Origin: Neodiprion pinetum
Lineage: Eukaryota; Arthropoda; Insecta; Hymenoptera; Diprionidae
Direction: 5' to 3'
NCBI RefSeq assembly: GCF_021155775.2
Contig: NC_060237.1
Span: 25,324,778 to 25,388,777 of the forward strand
DNA length: 64,000 bases
Part shown: in pieces, positions 1 to 13,610 of the stretch
Numbering within the stretch: the first letter of the stretch is position 1
How the letters are laid out: each line of letters begins with the position of its first letter
Program-made: the position numbers and the translations under genes
The notes under the pieces: model-generated
Told to the model about the DNA's origin: nothing
Database searches by the model: none
The model's input: only the letters and a program-made list of their open reading frames with translations

Positions 1-3000
1 GAATGAGAAACAAGTAACTCGTGACTGGCGTGAGGGGGTAAAACGTGAGGAGAGATTTAAACTTGACGCGATAGGAATGTGACGTATTTGCGTAATACAC
101 GCGCAAGGCTTGCAGGCGAAGCCTGTCGTACGAATTCTCTCTCCCTCTCTCCCTCTCTCCCCGTTTCTCCCATTTACCAGCGTGCATCTTAATCTTCCCT
201 CCGCCGTTAATGTTCAACCCCCTTTTATTGCAAAATCATCACACCCGAGCACCTGCTCGCCGGTTTGAGGTACAGCTCAAACACAATCCGTACGGCATAA
301 ACGCGGCATAAAAGTGTATCCTGGCCGAGGTTACAGAGGCTCAGGTATATACGGTGATATTACACATATGTACGTTACACCTACTCCCTTTGCGGGTTCA
401 AACGTGGGCCGGGATGTCTGTATACGCGTTATTTTGTTCGCGCGTATTGCCCCGGGGGAAACAACTGGTTTCGTTCTATTATTAGCAGTGCTTCTATCGC
501 CATTTTTTACTCGTTATTCACTCGATGGAGAATTATCGTTTTCTTCGAGAAGTAGGTATGACGTACCTAACGAGGGGACCGATCCTTCTACTCGCTCGAG
601 TCGGAGGAGGAATTATCTACAAATGAACGTTGTTTCACTCCACGGCTGTTGCTTTCGGTTTATCGTGTCTTCCAATTCTTCCTATCGCAATGTCTCACAG
701 TTACACCGTTTGCCATATTTTTACAGTTCATTACAGCAATTGTTTATAACCGCAGAGTAACTTCCACGCGCATTCAATCGGTTCACCCAACGTCGAATTT
801 ATATCGCAGACTCAATTTATCGTCATCGCAATCGAGTTCATCTTCGCAATTACTCGGTCGGGTTCTTCGAATTTTTCGTATATAGTTCTTTGTTCTTTGA
901 CTCTTCTCCTCGCGACTTCCTCCAATACTTTTCACCCTCCGCGCACACCTCCGAGAAAAAAGAGTGTCGGAGTGAAATCGTTAAACTTTGCCGGTTTAGT
1001 ACCCGGTCCCTTAAACGCGCCTCTCTTTATACCTAATTTCAACATTTTCTGATATCACGAGCCACAGCACCGCCCCGACATGACATGGTATGATATAATA
1101 TTTATACCTTAATTAATTCGACACACTCGAAAGATGTGACGAAAATTCACCCTCCTCCCAGCACATTGTATAATTTTTCATAGGATCGATTAATTCTCAC
1201 ACAACTTTGCCCGTCTCTTTGTTTGCAAACAATTGCGAATATTTTCATTCCGCAGGTCGTGTTGACAATTTTCATTCACGATCCTGGACGAATAAACAAC
1301 TCCCGTCATCGATAACAGAAATATGTATAATGATGTTCCCGCTTATGTCTATAAGTTAGGCAAATAATAGACGTTGCTAAGACTGATAAAAACACTGACC
1401 AATTGACGTTAATTGTTTTAGACACTTGACGATAATCTCTGTATTATTATTATTATCATAATCATCGTCATCGTCATCTTCTTCCGTCATCTTCGCGAAC
1501 CCAACGCCAATGCCGATGACGAATAAACTTTCCGAAACCTGAGCTCGTGTACACGAATTAGAGGGTGCAGGAAGGCCAGCTTGGTTGCGGCGCGTTTCCA
1601 GGTCGGGTTTTAGTTAGTTAAACACCGAGAGTCTTGATATACTTCGGGGCAAGCCGAGTATATTGAGGCGAAAATCACTTGAAATAGAATTCTTTGAAAC
1701 GTGGAATGTGCCACGAGTTATAAGATCCTAGAACTCGTACGAATCACTCGTCGTCTGTCTCCTCTGTTGTACGAGACGTGCACAAACACTTTAAAAACGT
1801 CTCTTTGTTAGTTTTAATTTTATTATTGTACTTCACCCCGAGAAGATGATAATCGTTTTTGTTAAAAACGTTGTTCATCCTAACGCGAGCGCCGCACGTA
1901 CCGTAGCCGGTTTAATCACGTGTCACAGGGACTTCCCCCGATCCAGTCGCGTGTCTTTTCGAAATTATCATATTTCCACGCCATGCGAGGAGGAGGAAGT
2001 GCAAAGGGAAGAGGAGGGAGCGCACACGCTCTTTGTTACAATGGTCTCGAAATAGGAAGGAATTTTTTCTCTCTTTCTGTTATACGTAAGCATCGTCGCT
2101 CTCTTTCACGCCATTATACACACGAGTATTTTATTTTTTTACAACCCCTTAGTTATTCTTCAAAATTCTCTGTATACGAACGTATAAATCACCGCCCTGA
2201 GTCCAGAGAAAAAAAATTGCCTGCTACGGAGTTTTTAAAGATTTATTCTCGTTCTTCAGGTGTAACGTAGATTAATGAAAATGAATAAGTTTAGAGTGAA
2301 AATAAAAAAAAATTATTTTCGTTTTTCGCCACCCGCGCAACGTATATGGATTTTGAAATACGCCCTGCGCCCACAGCTCATCGTAGCCTTGACCACAGGC
2401 CTGATTTTGTAACATCGAAGCAAATTATATCGCCGATCGACCGCATTTTTTTCTTCTCATCTCTCGTCGAAACCATCTGCGCCACGGACTTGATCGTTCG
2501 GTGGTCCAATTTCCAAAATTTTACAGACGGATGCGTGTCATTCGTTATATTTTTTTATTTATTTTTAAACTTTTTTTCAACCACTACACATATCCGAGTA
2601 TAATAAACTGCAGTCTTTTGAATAAAACTCATTGGTAATATTTTAACGCGTGCAATTTTATTCCCCGCAACTTTTCGCTGCGCCGGTATAAAACGTATGT
2701 CAGACGCTTCAAATTTGTCTCTCATTACGCAACTTGTTAAAAACTTTAGCTTTGCGTAACTGTGTGTGAGGCACGTGTCGCGTTAGTATGATACGCGTGT
2801 GTACGTCGTACACTTATGTTTGTCGTGACTGACCGTTCAAGCCGACCGACGATGCGTCGTAGATTCTAATATATACGTATATGTAACGTACGGGGAACAG
2901 CTGGGTGCCTACTTATTGCGGATGTTAAAGGTGTGTGCATACGGCATTTTACTTATAACGACTTCGTGTCACGTCAAGCATTACAATAATAGACGGTATA

Positions 3001-6000
3001 ACAAGAGCGTCGAGATGACATAATACGACTGAAAATGTACAAAGGAGTTTTCATCTAATATCCTTTGATTCGATGGAAACGTTTTTCTCTCTGATCCACG
3101 GTATAAAGCAACAGAGGAGGCTCGGAGGAAGATTAAAGGAAAGGAAAAAAATGAATATATTAAAAATAAAAATGTGTAATCGAAACGCGTTTTAGCGGAT
3201 GCTAGATAATGGCTCAGCGGTCAGTCGACCCCGTTCTCTTCCTGCACACTCGACTTATCCAAGGTCCGCAAGCTGCCGCGTAGTTGTCGTCTGTGCGGTA
3301 GTAGCTCTTAAATTCCTTGCTAAGGGGGGGAATGAAAAAGAAAAACGCGACGGATTCTCCATAGGCGATAAGTGTCTCGCGTCCGGCGAACTTGCGCGTA
3401 AACAGAATAACCGCGTGTAGTAAATATAATTACCTACGCGACATTTTTACGAAGGGAGTTAAGAAACTAGGAAGAAGCAGCATCTCGTTATGTAACATGC
3501 TGTAGTTGGTTAAGCTGCTGCGGCGATTCATGTTGAGAGAAGTCTGTCATTTCGCGACTTTTGGGGAATTGTCTGAAATTGAGAAAACCGTAATAAATTG
3601 AAATTCCACTCTTGTTTCGAAATCCAAGTTTCTTTAAAAAGGTTTTCGAAAGTTAAAAATGGTAAATTTCTTTCCAACATTTTGTTACGATGACGTTAAC
3701 AACTTCAATCCGGTCATTATGTTACGTATATGGAATTAATTGTCGACCCTGCTATTATAATTATAGTAAATATATAACGGTGGTACGGAAATTTCCTTCT
3801 TCACGACAAATTTAGCCTAGCCAATTAATCGCTTGTCTTACTTTCAGATTCTATTAATGCCTGTGCATTACAGGCACATCACTGAGACCTGGATGCAGGC
3901 CAGACGACGATTTGCGCGCGTGCATGGCAATAATTGTACAGCGAGCTAAACTAGATTTTCAATTTATTGTTAGTGTTAACGAACCCCTCTACAATGTTTG
4001 CCGGCTGAATTTTACAAGGCTGAAGTTGGTAACGTTAACGTAACGAAACATCGGGTGGTAAAAAATGGTTATTGTGCAATTTTAGAATGACTTCCGTCAA
4101 ATTGGCTTTTCAAAATATCAACATTTTTGCTTTGTTATGGGATTTAATAGCTGAATTTCAGGGGCGGGGTTGAAATTCCGAATTTGAAAACTTCCAAAAG
4201 CACCAAATTCTAAATTTTTTCGTAGCGAAATTTGAAGCAAAGAAATCAACCTCTGACGAATCATCGAAGTTTCGAACGGTCCGAAACCCGATGCTCAAAG
4301 TTGTAAAAGTGCAAAGTTCCGAAAGGGCATAACTCTGACAAGCCAAAGTTCCGAAAGTGCGAAAATGAGAAAATTTAAGAATCTGAAACGTCGAAATTCC
4401 GAATGATCCAAGATTTTCGGATCTGTGAATTTTTGGCTTGTTGAAATTTAACCACTTTAATCTTTTTTTTGTTTTGTATTTTCGATATTTTTACGTTCGC
4501 AATCCTGGTCATTCTGACTTTCGGTTTTTCTGATTTTTTTCACCCCCTCGTTGAGTAAACTCCGCTATATTTTAATTTTCGGAATAATATCTACTTTATC
4601 GAAATTTTGCTCTAGCGGAACTTTACTTTTCGAAACATCGCTCTATCGTAACTTGAATTTTCGGAATTTTGCGTTCCAGAACTTTGAGCCGTCGCGTTTC
4701 CGACCATTCGAAACTTTGCTGTTTCGTCAAAGTTTGATTTCTTCTACTCAAGTTTCACCACCAAGTAATTCGGAATTAGGCGCTTTCGAAACTTTAACCC
4801 CACCCCAAATTTCAGACATTCCTAAGGGTCCGAAGTAACGTTACTAACTTGAATCTCATGAAATTTTGTTGCTGTAAAGTTGCGCAGAGTATACCTTATA
4901 CGATGCAGCCGTGTAACTTTGGTGTAGTTATTAACCTCTAGACGGCCGGCAACGCCACAATAGTGGTGTTGCCATGATTCGAACATATCCGGGGAACATT
5001 GGGGGATCATTATATAGAAGTATCCCACCAAAGTAGGCATGTATCAACGAAAAAAAATCCCGGTCGCAAACAGGTTAATACAGGCAGGCAGTGTGTGGAA
5101 GTTGTTGTTCAAATTGTCCGAAACGCGTCTTTGGCGTCAATTACAAATTCCATTGTATACGCGAATAAAGCGAGCTCCATTTAATACTTCGTACAGTTGA
5201 GAAGAAATAAACACGCTGACCAATTAAAACCTCCAGAGTCTAATGACGATAATGGAATTCTCCGAGCACCACTCGCTAGACCATAACAGCGACAACGTCG
5301 TCATCTTCCCGATCAATTACGCTGCACGGTGCGCTCTGTAGATGCTGCCTCTTCATAACTTGCAAGATATTATGTTCATCAAGCATTTTACTCGCGTCTC
5401 AATTCCTATTCATTATGCGTGCCTTGTGTATAATCTCGTGTCTGAAACTCGCGGTTACGCCCTCGAGCATATCCGCCGAATCCTGCCTGCATCTATCCAC
5501 GCGTCGTTTTCTCATTACATATACATATGTATTAGAATATGTATGTATGTATGAATTATATATATATATATAGGGAAAAACTGATGCAAGCATTGGAAAT
5601 TGATTGGATATACTGGGGGTATAATGTAATAAGATAAGAATCAGGTGGGTTTCAATAATTCATTTTTTGTTCGTAAATATATATAATAGTGTGCGATTTT
5701 TCTCACGGTTAGCAAGTAAAAACTTTTTGGCGAGAGACGCGCCTTTCAAGTTTTTTCCACGCGCGGTCGTTAGCAGCGGATAATATGCCTGCGTACTGTA
5801 AATTTGGCATGTTAGGTATAGTCGTGACGTGTGTACGTGCATGTTGTAAATTTTTTTTCAAAGAATTGGAAAAAATCTATCACACAATACGCGATTCTGA
5901 TTCCCGCTTTGCGGGATCCGAGAAGTGAGTTGTCGGGTACAACAGGCGTGCAATTATAGACACACACACGCATTCGTATACACGTACGTAATGCGGTCAT

Positions 6001-9000
6001 TCGCGTTTTCTGCAAATTTCCTGCGCGGACTTTGCGTCGATCTTTGTTTCTTTGTCTCACCCCCGAATCGTACCGCAATCGTTGTTATTGCCAAGTGCGA
6101 TTGTGTGTATGTGCGATTCTGCGAACGATTCTACGTACGTACGCGAATATACATAGTATGTGTATGCGGTATGGAAATGATGACGTATAAGGTGCCTTGT
6201 GTGCCTCGTGACGTAGGCGAAATATCGACGGTTGCCGACGATTTTCTCCATCCTTGCCAATTTCGTTGCGACGCGCTGCTTTCCCTATCCCCCGTGTATT
6301 TATAAATATAGAGAGCGACGTTTGCAGATATTTAACGATATATTGATTGTTATTATTAACTATCTTATTATTGTATTAACTGTAATCTGTGCTGTTGAAT
6401 TATTAATTACACGAAGAGAGAAAGAGGGAGAGAGGGACCAGGAATTTAATTCATACATTCTCGCAAATTTCAAGACAATTTAATATATTTGTAATCCTTT
6501 TGATTTGAAAATTTTGTTTCTTTGTACGTATGGCATATAACGCAGTTTAAGTGCTGGGGAAAAATATTTCTCATATTACGTATATTTCGTATATTTCGTA
6601 TATTTCGTCTGATCCACGGTCTCGTATTACAGGTTTTGTAATTTTTTGTTTTTCCATTCGTCGGCGACTCTTAATAGAAATTATACCGCAAGTAAAAATG
6701 AAATCATTATTACCCCAAAACCCTCCAAGAATCTGACCACTATCCACATGATAAAAAAAAACAAGGCTCTGTTTACACACTTCCCATTTTTGCTACACTT
6801 GATTCTCGAATGTTTTTTCAACAAACTTTTCAACAATATTTACTATAGAATTGGATAGAAGAAAAAACAAAGCTGCTTCTGTTCGGTGAAACAAAGATTT
6901 TACCGACAGAGAGAATTTCCCTCCCAATTATTACGCACATACAGCTATGCCAATGCCACGTCGTGTTATTTGGAATTTTTCGAATCGCATGGTTTGTGCC
7001 TATTTTTATCTATGTACAATCATCGTACATGTACGCGGTATAGTAAACGTACGTTTAACACGAGTCGGTCTATTCTCCCCACTCGGTTCGGAAACGCCTC
7101 TCTTTCTCTCTGTTTCTCTCTCCTAAGCCAACCTCTTCCCTCATCGTCAGTCGCTATATCATCAGATCGGTGAACAGACGGCCGCGTACAGGTCGCCCCC
7201 AGAACTGACCTAAAAATGTGAACAGTTATTCAACCCGGCGACGACAGTTTCTTACTTTACTGCCTTTAAATCTGTGTATATTGCTCGGGGTATCGACCGT
7301 TCTCGCTGGTTTTTTTCTCACTTTTAGAAACATTCCCTCATTAATCTCCGCGCGATTAATCACTGACATGTGAACAAACGATGACAAAAGAAATTGGTGA
7401 AAAATTTGTGTTTTTCTTCAACCGCTAACCGCGTCGCTCGCATCATATTTGCAATGCGAAGGAAACATACGCGCTTAACATATTTTCGCTTATATTTTAA
7501 TGATGAAATAATTTCACGCAACTGTATATAGGTATAGTTCGTATGTGAAGATTTGAAAAAGAAACGAAGAGTTGAGAGGATAAAAAGAAAGGAAGAATGG
7601 CGATAAGATTCTGTGTCCGTGAATGCTGTGTGCGTCGTTATCACGAGTAACATTGAAACGTGAAATGTAAAGTATCGCATTTCTTCTTCACAAGTGGATA
7701 ATGTAATTTTAATCATCATTATTGTAATTTTCCGTTTTTATACATTACTCGTTTAAATGCCGTGACGTATGTAACTGAATCGTTCGTTCAGTGCCTGACT
7801 ACAGTGTATTCCCGGACATCCATCGCGCTGTGCAGCGGTAGAAACAGGGATTTGCGTTACTGGTGAATTATTTATCGATCCCGGCTTCGCGCTACAGCGT
7901 TGAATAAAATTAATATATTGTTTGGATTTGGATATCGTATCGAGAGTGGTGTCGCATGTGTTATTAAACCTCGTCTCGCCTTCCAGTGCTCATCGTCGTC
8001 GTCGTCGTGTCCAATAATAGCGTCGCAAGTGCACGGACCAAGTGTGTGAAATTAGAATAGCATATACAAATATGCGAAATCGAACGACTATTAACGCGGA
8101 GACTGTAATAAATGATAATATACTAAACTGATAAAAATCAACACTCCGGTATCGAAGGTGGAAAAATTATCACATCTAGTGTATTTGATTATAATATTTG
8201 GTCTTCTCTCTTTACATACGCGATTTAATCCAGCGGCGCCACGGCTCGTTTTTATTGCTGATATATTATACGGCAAATAAATATTTGAGCGTGTTTTACA
8301 CGTAGTACGTTTTTTTTTGTTTTCAAATGAAACATCTCGAAAGTGGTGGAAACGTAAAAAGGAGAGAAGAAAAATCTTTATTTGCACCAACTGATATCGC
8401 TCATATTCTGCGTGCAGACCGCTAAAAATAGAGCCGACTCGCTGACAAAATATTTACCGCGAACAAACAATATTCGTCAAATGTTCACGGGGAAGTAAAT
8501 TGAACTGTTGATGTATAACGGAGACGAAAAAAAAATATACATACATTATAAAATGAAATCTTATACAGCCTCTTATACATCACTCACGTGTTGTTACGTA
8601 TAAACCATAGAGTGACGAGAAGTGGAAATCTTATCGATAAACTAAAACGGCGAATAATCAAATTTCAACAACTAATCCATAATTCAATATCTACTCGAGG
8701 TCAAGAATATTATTCAACTCTTTTCTCTCCGTAATACTATTCTTGCTTTTTAAAATCCTATAAAAATGTTCGTCAGTCTCGAAATATTGTGTTTACACAT
8801 GTATGATAATTCGTGGTGGTTCCAGTGATATCACTCGGATATAAACGAAGATTTTACAGGCTTACGACGGTTAAGCCAAGACTTTGAGTCCGTAAGATTT
8901 AAGGATCGATTTGCATTTTTCTTTTTAAATTCATGAATGAATTTCACCGTGTGTGTGTATACATATTTGTAACACGTGTAACCAAACCAGTTATAACGAA

Positions 9001-9120
9001 GCGGAAATAGGAATATTGGCAAAATACCGTATAACCTTCCTTAAAACGTGAAATAATCCAGTACACTGAACGATATACTTGTACAAAGTTGTTAAAAAAA
9101 AAAATAAAACAAACAAATAA
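1..9120. other. Gene-free stretch upstream of the shaggy exons
   Basis: I see no supported coding exon here. Open frames are short and their translations are low-complexity or basic, with no family resemblance. The stretch is AT-rich with scattered CpG words, short pyrimidine runs (CTCTCC near 137-170) and a short AT run near 5552-5572. The only structured element is the foldback repeat at 4151-4815, listed separately. Given the kinase exons downstream on the plus strand, this may be intron or 5' flank of the shaggy locus, because the canonical insect shaggy N-terminal exon was not found in the window. That is inference. Confidence 0.5.
4151..4815. repeat. Foldback element with long terminal inverted repeats
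   Basis: The left arm begins CTGAATTTCAGGGGCGGGGT at 4151. The right arm ends at 4815, and its reverse complement begins CTGAAATTTGGGGTGGGGTT. The two arms can be matched by eye, imperfectly, for roughly 250 bases. Shared blocks include AAGAAATCAA, CTCAAAGTT and repeated forms of AAAGTTCCGAAAG. The arms are internally repetitive, with the TTCCGAA or GAAACTT motif recurring every 15-30 bases. No transposase frame lies between them and no convincing target-site duplication is visible. This is best described as an old non-autonomous foldback or MITE-like repeat; the superfamily is not assigned. Confidence 0.7.
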
Positions 9121-9307
9121 ATGGCGCCCGCGAACACGTTGAATTGGTCAGAACCGCGCCAGGAATGGCGTTATCCAAAATTCTGTCTGTCGGGTCAAAG
9201 GGGCGATAAACCAGCGTCGAAAAGCACGTTGGAAGTCAACGAAAAGGAGGCCGACAGTGCCTACAAGAAGATTTGCAAATTTTTACGAAATCTCGGTGTT
9301 AAAAAAC
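9121..9307 (+). CDS. Candidate alternative first coding exon of shaggy/GSK-3
   Basis: An ATG in good context (AAATAAATGGC) opens a 62-codon frame that ends at a strong donor, C|GTAAGT at 9307/9308. A stop codon lies directly upstream in frame. The peptide starts MAPANTLNWSEPRQEW and ends KICKFLRNLGVKK; it is basic and hydrophilic and has no motif I recognise. The exon ends in phase 1. The shared kinase exon has a possible acceptor at 13610/13611 that needs phase 1, so the junction would read GVKK-R-KDGSKVTT and give a 461-residue kinase. The canonical insect shaggy N-terminus also joins at this point, just before KDGSKVTTVV. That phase agreement is the main support. The alternative is an unrelated small exon or a chance frame. 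Confidence 0.45.
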
Positions 9308-12300
9308 GTAAGTTTTTTTTTCACGCTCTATATATAATGCGCTATAACGCGGGTGATCTTTTTCATCCATGAATAAATTATTATCATACTAGTTCGTGGA
9401 GTTGTTTCGAAGAAGGTTATAAAATGAGAAAGAAATTCCGACGGAGCTTTGACCCTCGCTCGTGAATGTGAGTGAAACAAGCAAAATGGAGATTTGTTGT
9501 TGTCTGCTTTTGAAATATTTCGGTACACCTAGACGTGCCATTAATACATCAAACCACGTGTTCGCATCGCGTGCTTGATATATTTGTCTGTATTTTTGTC
9601 TCGCGAATACGAATTTTTATTGTGACGGATAAATTTTAAACCGATTATTGTGTATTATTGTAGACAAATAGTCATGGATGCGTATGAAATGAACAACTTG
9701 CACAGAGATGACAAGATGTCGTTACTCCAATATCGTTAATTGCTGCTTAATTTGCTAAAAAGTGCTCTCGTCACTTGCAAATGAATTCTTGACAAATTAC
9801 GAATGTTATGGATAATTTTTCATACGGTTGATCAAAGTTTTTTTTTTTTTTTTTTATCAAATCCCGAGTCTACACAATTATCGTGATGATTTCTATAACG
9901 GTCAAGTTAGAGAAAACAAACTGCCAGCGCAAAGTGATCTGCTTAAAACTAGTCGACAAGCTTCCACGTTTACCCAAGTAAAAAATTATTGCTTTCATAA
10001 AAGTCAAAAGCCGAGAGCTACTACGGTTGTAATTTTCTCCCCCTTTTTTTATGTTCTAAGCTTACGTTTGACTTAAGGCTAGGTGAATCTTTGTGAAACG
10101 TAGCTGTTTGTCGTTGAAGTAGGTGTACTGTTCGAACTATATGCTTATAAATATACGCGTTGGCAAGCGAGACGTTTGCTTAACTTCAGCTCCTCGTACG
10201 ATCTGAATATTCATTTGGTTTTATGCATTAATTTATTGTGCCGCGCCGTTCCTACGCAATAAGTACCCGCGAGTATTGTAACAACGTTACGTATACACCA
10301 CGTATGTACCTAGATGCGAATCGTGATAGGTTTTTGCTATTAGAAGCAGGGCGAAACCGCATAACTCTCAGCAGGTGTTCGCTCGGATTACGTACATAGG
10401 AGAAAATAGCTCATCTACATACATATATATGTAATACATATAAGTATATATGTATCGTACAGCGGTTACGCGTGACAAATATGGCGGCTTCATTTATCGA
10501 GCATAATTAACCATTTCAATATCGTATGCTATGCTATTTACATGCTTATGCCGTGCATGATGTTTACAGGCAAGCGTTGTAAAATTTGTTGAAAACTCGT
10601 GTAACACAGGCAATAAGAAATAACTCTTTATACTTCTCTCTCTCCCTCTCTTTCTCTCTCCACCCCTCAAGGTTGGAATGAGCCACGCCAATTTGGCAGT
10701 GGCTACATTTTCTTGACCTCTTTTCTCTTTGTAAATTCAAATTTAGGTCAGAACGTAATTGTAATTGAGAACAGTCCTCTTGTATACGCCCACAATATGA
10801 ATGAAAAAAAACCTGATCCTTTTAGAAAGGTCTCTGTACAGGTTTCAACCGATTGACAATGATTTCAAGTATCATTTTCATTATAATGAAGGATACAACC
10901 GAAGTCCTTGAAAATATCATGCGAATATCAATTGACTTTTGATGTAATCGTACTAAAAATTCACGGCAGAAGATACTGCAACACTTACGCTGTATTGATC
11001 GGCGTAAAAATGATTTTATTACCTTATTCTAAGTATCGGCACATCTCGTGTTTATTGTAGGCTAACGGTAAAGAAAATATTCGATCGCAATTTCGCTCTT
11101 TTGGCAGAAAAAGTTATCATTCGATCGTCCGTTTTTCCTTTTTACCGTGCTGTTTTTTTTTTTTTTTTGTCTTTTTTGCGAGCTGCATCGACCAAGATAC
11201 TGCCATTCAACTGTCAAAGTGACAGGATGGAGCGAAAATGAATTTAGGCCAGTAAAAAAATCATTGAAAAATAATCATAAATAAATACAAAAAATAGAAA
11301 TAAAATACACGGCAGGAAACCTTTCATTATATATAATTGCTAATTCGTTCCAAGTATGAACATCGAATGAAAGCAGCAACAGTTTCCAACACGAAGCAGA
11401 GCAGTAGAGATTTAACGGCGAGCAGTATTGGTATGACATTTTGTGCGATGATTTTGCAAAAAAATTCTAATGCATACGAATGTAGAAATAGATAGTGTCG
11501 CTTGAGAGAGAAGTTTTATAAAATAAAAGCAAACGAAAAATAACTACACTTTTTTTTTTCTCGATATATTAAATGGCCAAGTTATCATTTTTCTCATTCA
11601 TGCTTACATAATAAGGATCGAGCACTCGAATGTTGACTATTAATCGCGATAAGAATGCATTCTCATTATTGTTGCTAAAGTATCTTGCAATTAGCACTTC
11701 GCAAAGTACCAAACGTATGGTTAAAAAGTATCCGGTCTCTTATCACTGTTACATCCTGCCTCAATTTGCCTCGAAGGTTCAACGAACGCGAACTTTCTGC
11801 CTGGTCGTTTCTTTGCTTTTTGAATTACTATAACGAGAAGTAATTCTTGCTGTATCAGAACGGCCTTAACGGTTGACAGATGAAGATATTTATCGCGTTC
11901 CAGTGAGTGAAAAGTCTCAGAACAAAGTCAATTAGCTCCGACTGAGCCATAAACGCGAGTTCCTTACATCTTTATTATCCACACCTTAGCGCTATTTTTC
12001 AGGCGAATACGACTCGAGTTATCGACGTTAGTCTTCGGTAATATTAGAAAATGACTAGATCTTTAGTTTGCCGGCAGGTTGACGCATGTCTATACTTGGC
12101 AAGATAATATAATTCCAGTCAATATTGGCCGAGGAAGTTGCGTTAATTGTGAGCCTTGGCATGTGAGCTTGCACACGAGTCACGAGAACTCTTGTGCAAA
12201 TTTTACTTTGATCTGGTCTGACAATGAGATGACTGCGGTGTGTGAATTGAGCACAAAAGAAAAGCGACAAAGTGTTTTATTTTATTTATTTTTTTATCTT

Positions 12301-12684
12301 CAAAGTGACTGAAATACTTTAACTGACGCAAATTGCTCGCAGTAGATGCTAGAAAATACACAATCTTAAATCGTTACTATTCGCTGCGGTTAAACGGTTC
12401 GACGATGATCCTGTGAGATATTTTGAACGAATCGTAGATATTTCTCTGAGTATCAAGAGAATCATTCAGTTTTTTTATACATTTGTTTGTTAGGCGAGAT
12501 GTCTGTAATTATACGTATACTTCATGGGTCTTTGAACCGAAACTTGAGTAATAATAATGGTTCTCTACGTCCCAGAAATAAAAGCCAAATATTACGCAAA
12601 CTCTATATCGACGTTAGAATCAAACGAACGTGCACATTTGCGCTATTCCTCTCCGAAACTGCAGCTGTGCCGTACAGTATATGT

Positions 12685-12741
<57 letters not shown>

Positions 12742-13610
12742 TGGGTGTGTGTGTGTGTGAAGCATCATGACGCCAAAATAGCGCTACAGCCTTCAATTCT
12801 ACCACCGGAAGGCTTAGCATATAATTAGAAATAATCGCTTAGCAGCTACTTGTATGCACGTTTCAAATTTCCTGTTGTTGATAATAACTTACCCTATATC
12901 TTTCTCTCTGCATGCCTAATTTACTTTTGACACTTGTCATTTGCAAGCCCAGTTACACAAACGACGAAAAATATACGCATTCTTTATACCCATTACCGTT
13001 ATACTTTTCTTTAAATTGCCACCAGGTTTGTTGTTATGATTGTAATCACTAATTTCTCTCGTTTAACGATGAGCTTATTTTTCTTAAAATAGCTTTTCTT
13101 ATATACAGCCTCTTATGACCTGTTGAAAATCTATTTTTGCTTCAGCCGAAGTACATAGTTTCTAAAAAAAAAAAACCACCTCGTATATCGTACAACATCA
13201 TCTAAGAATCCTAAGCCCTATTATACTCTAATCCAATATGCTGTTTTTAATATGATTCCTTCAGACCAGAGTTCCGAGCGTCGCGAAATTCTGCAGGCTA
13301 TTCGTATGATCACTAAAAAAAGTTGCGGCATCTTTTTTTTTCATAACAAACTCACATCAACTCATATTCCTTCAAATGCATAGACTCGATTTGTCCATCA
13401 TTGAAATTCAAGATAGCAACGAGGCTGGAATAAAATTTTGATACTGTATATGATATTCCGAATATTAGTGGCTCGTCCTGGAGAGTATTTTTTGGCTTTC
13501 TTCGTGCGTATTGCGCCGCAGTAGAAATTTATTTTTCTTCTATTACTTTCGCTGTACTGTAGCGTTGTGGTTTTCGGTTGTTTCTATGGGTGGTGCGATG
13601 TACAATGCAG
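9308..13610 (+). other. Presumed intron between candidate first exon and kinase exons
   Basis: No coding exon is recognisable. The stretch carries poly-T runs (9838-9855, 11153-11169), an (AT)n run followed by (AC/GT)n at 12689-12759, and generally AT-rich sequence with short chance open frames. If the 9121 exon belongs to shaggy, this is its first intron. Otherwise it is 5' flank containing the promoter of a short transcript starting just upstream of 13586. Confidence 0.4.
12689..12759. repeat. Compound (AT)n-(AC)n-(GT)n microsatellite
   Basis: An uninterrupted AT dinucleotide run covers about 12689-12730. It is followed by ACACACATATATGGG and then a GT run to about 12759. It creates repetitive open frames on both strands (YIYIYI) that should not be taken as genes. 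Confidence 0.95.

Noticed and set aside
4930..4995. Possible tRNA-like segment (GATTCGAACATATCC)
   Set aside because: No matching A box, acceptor stem or cloverleaf could be folded around it.
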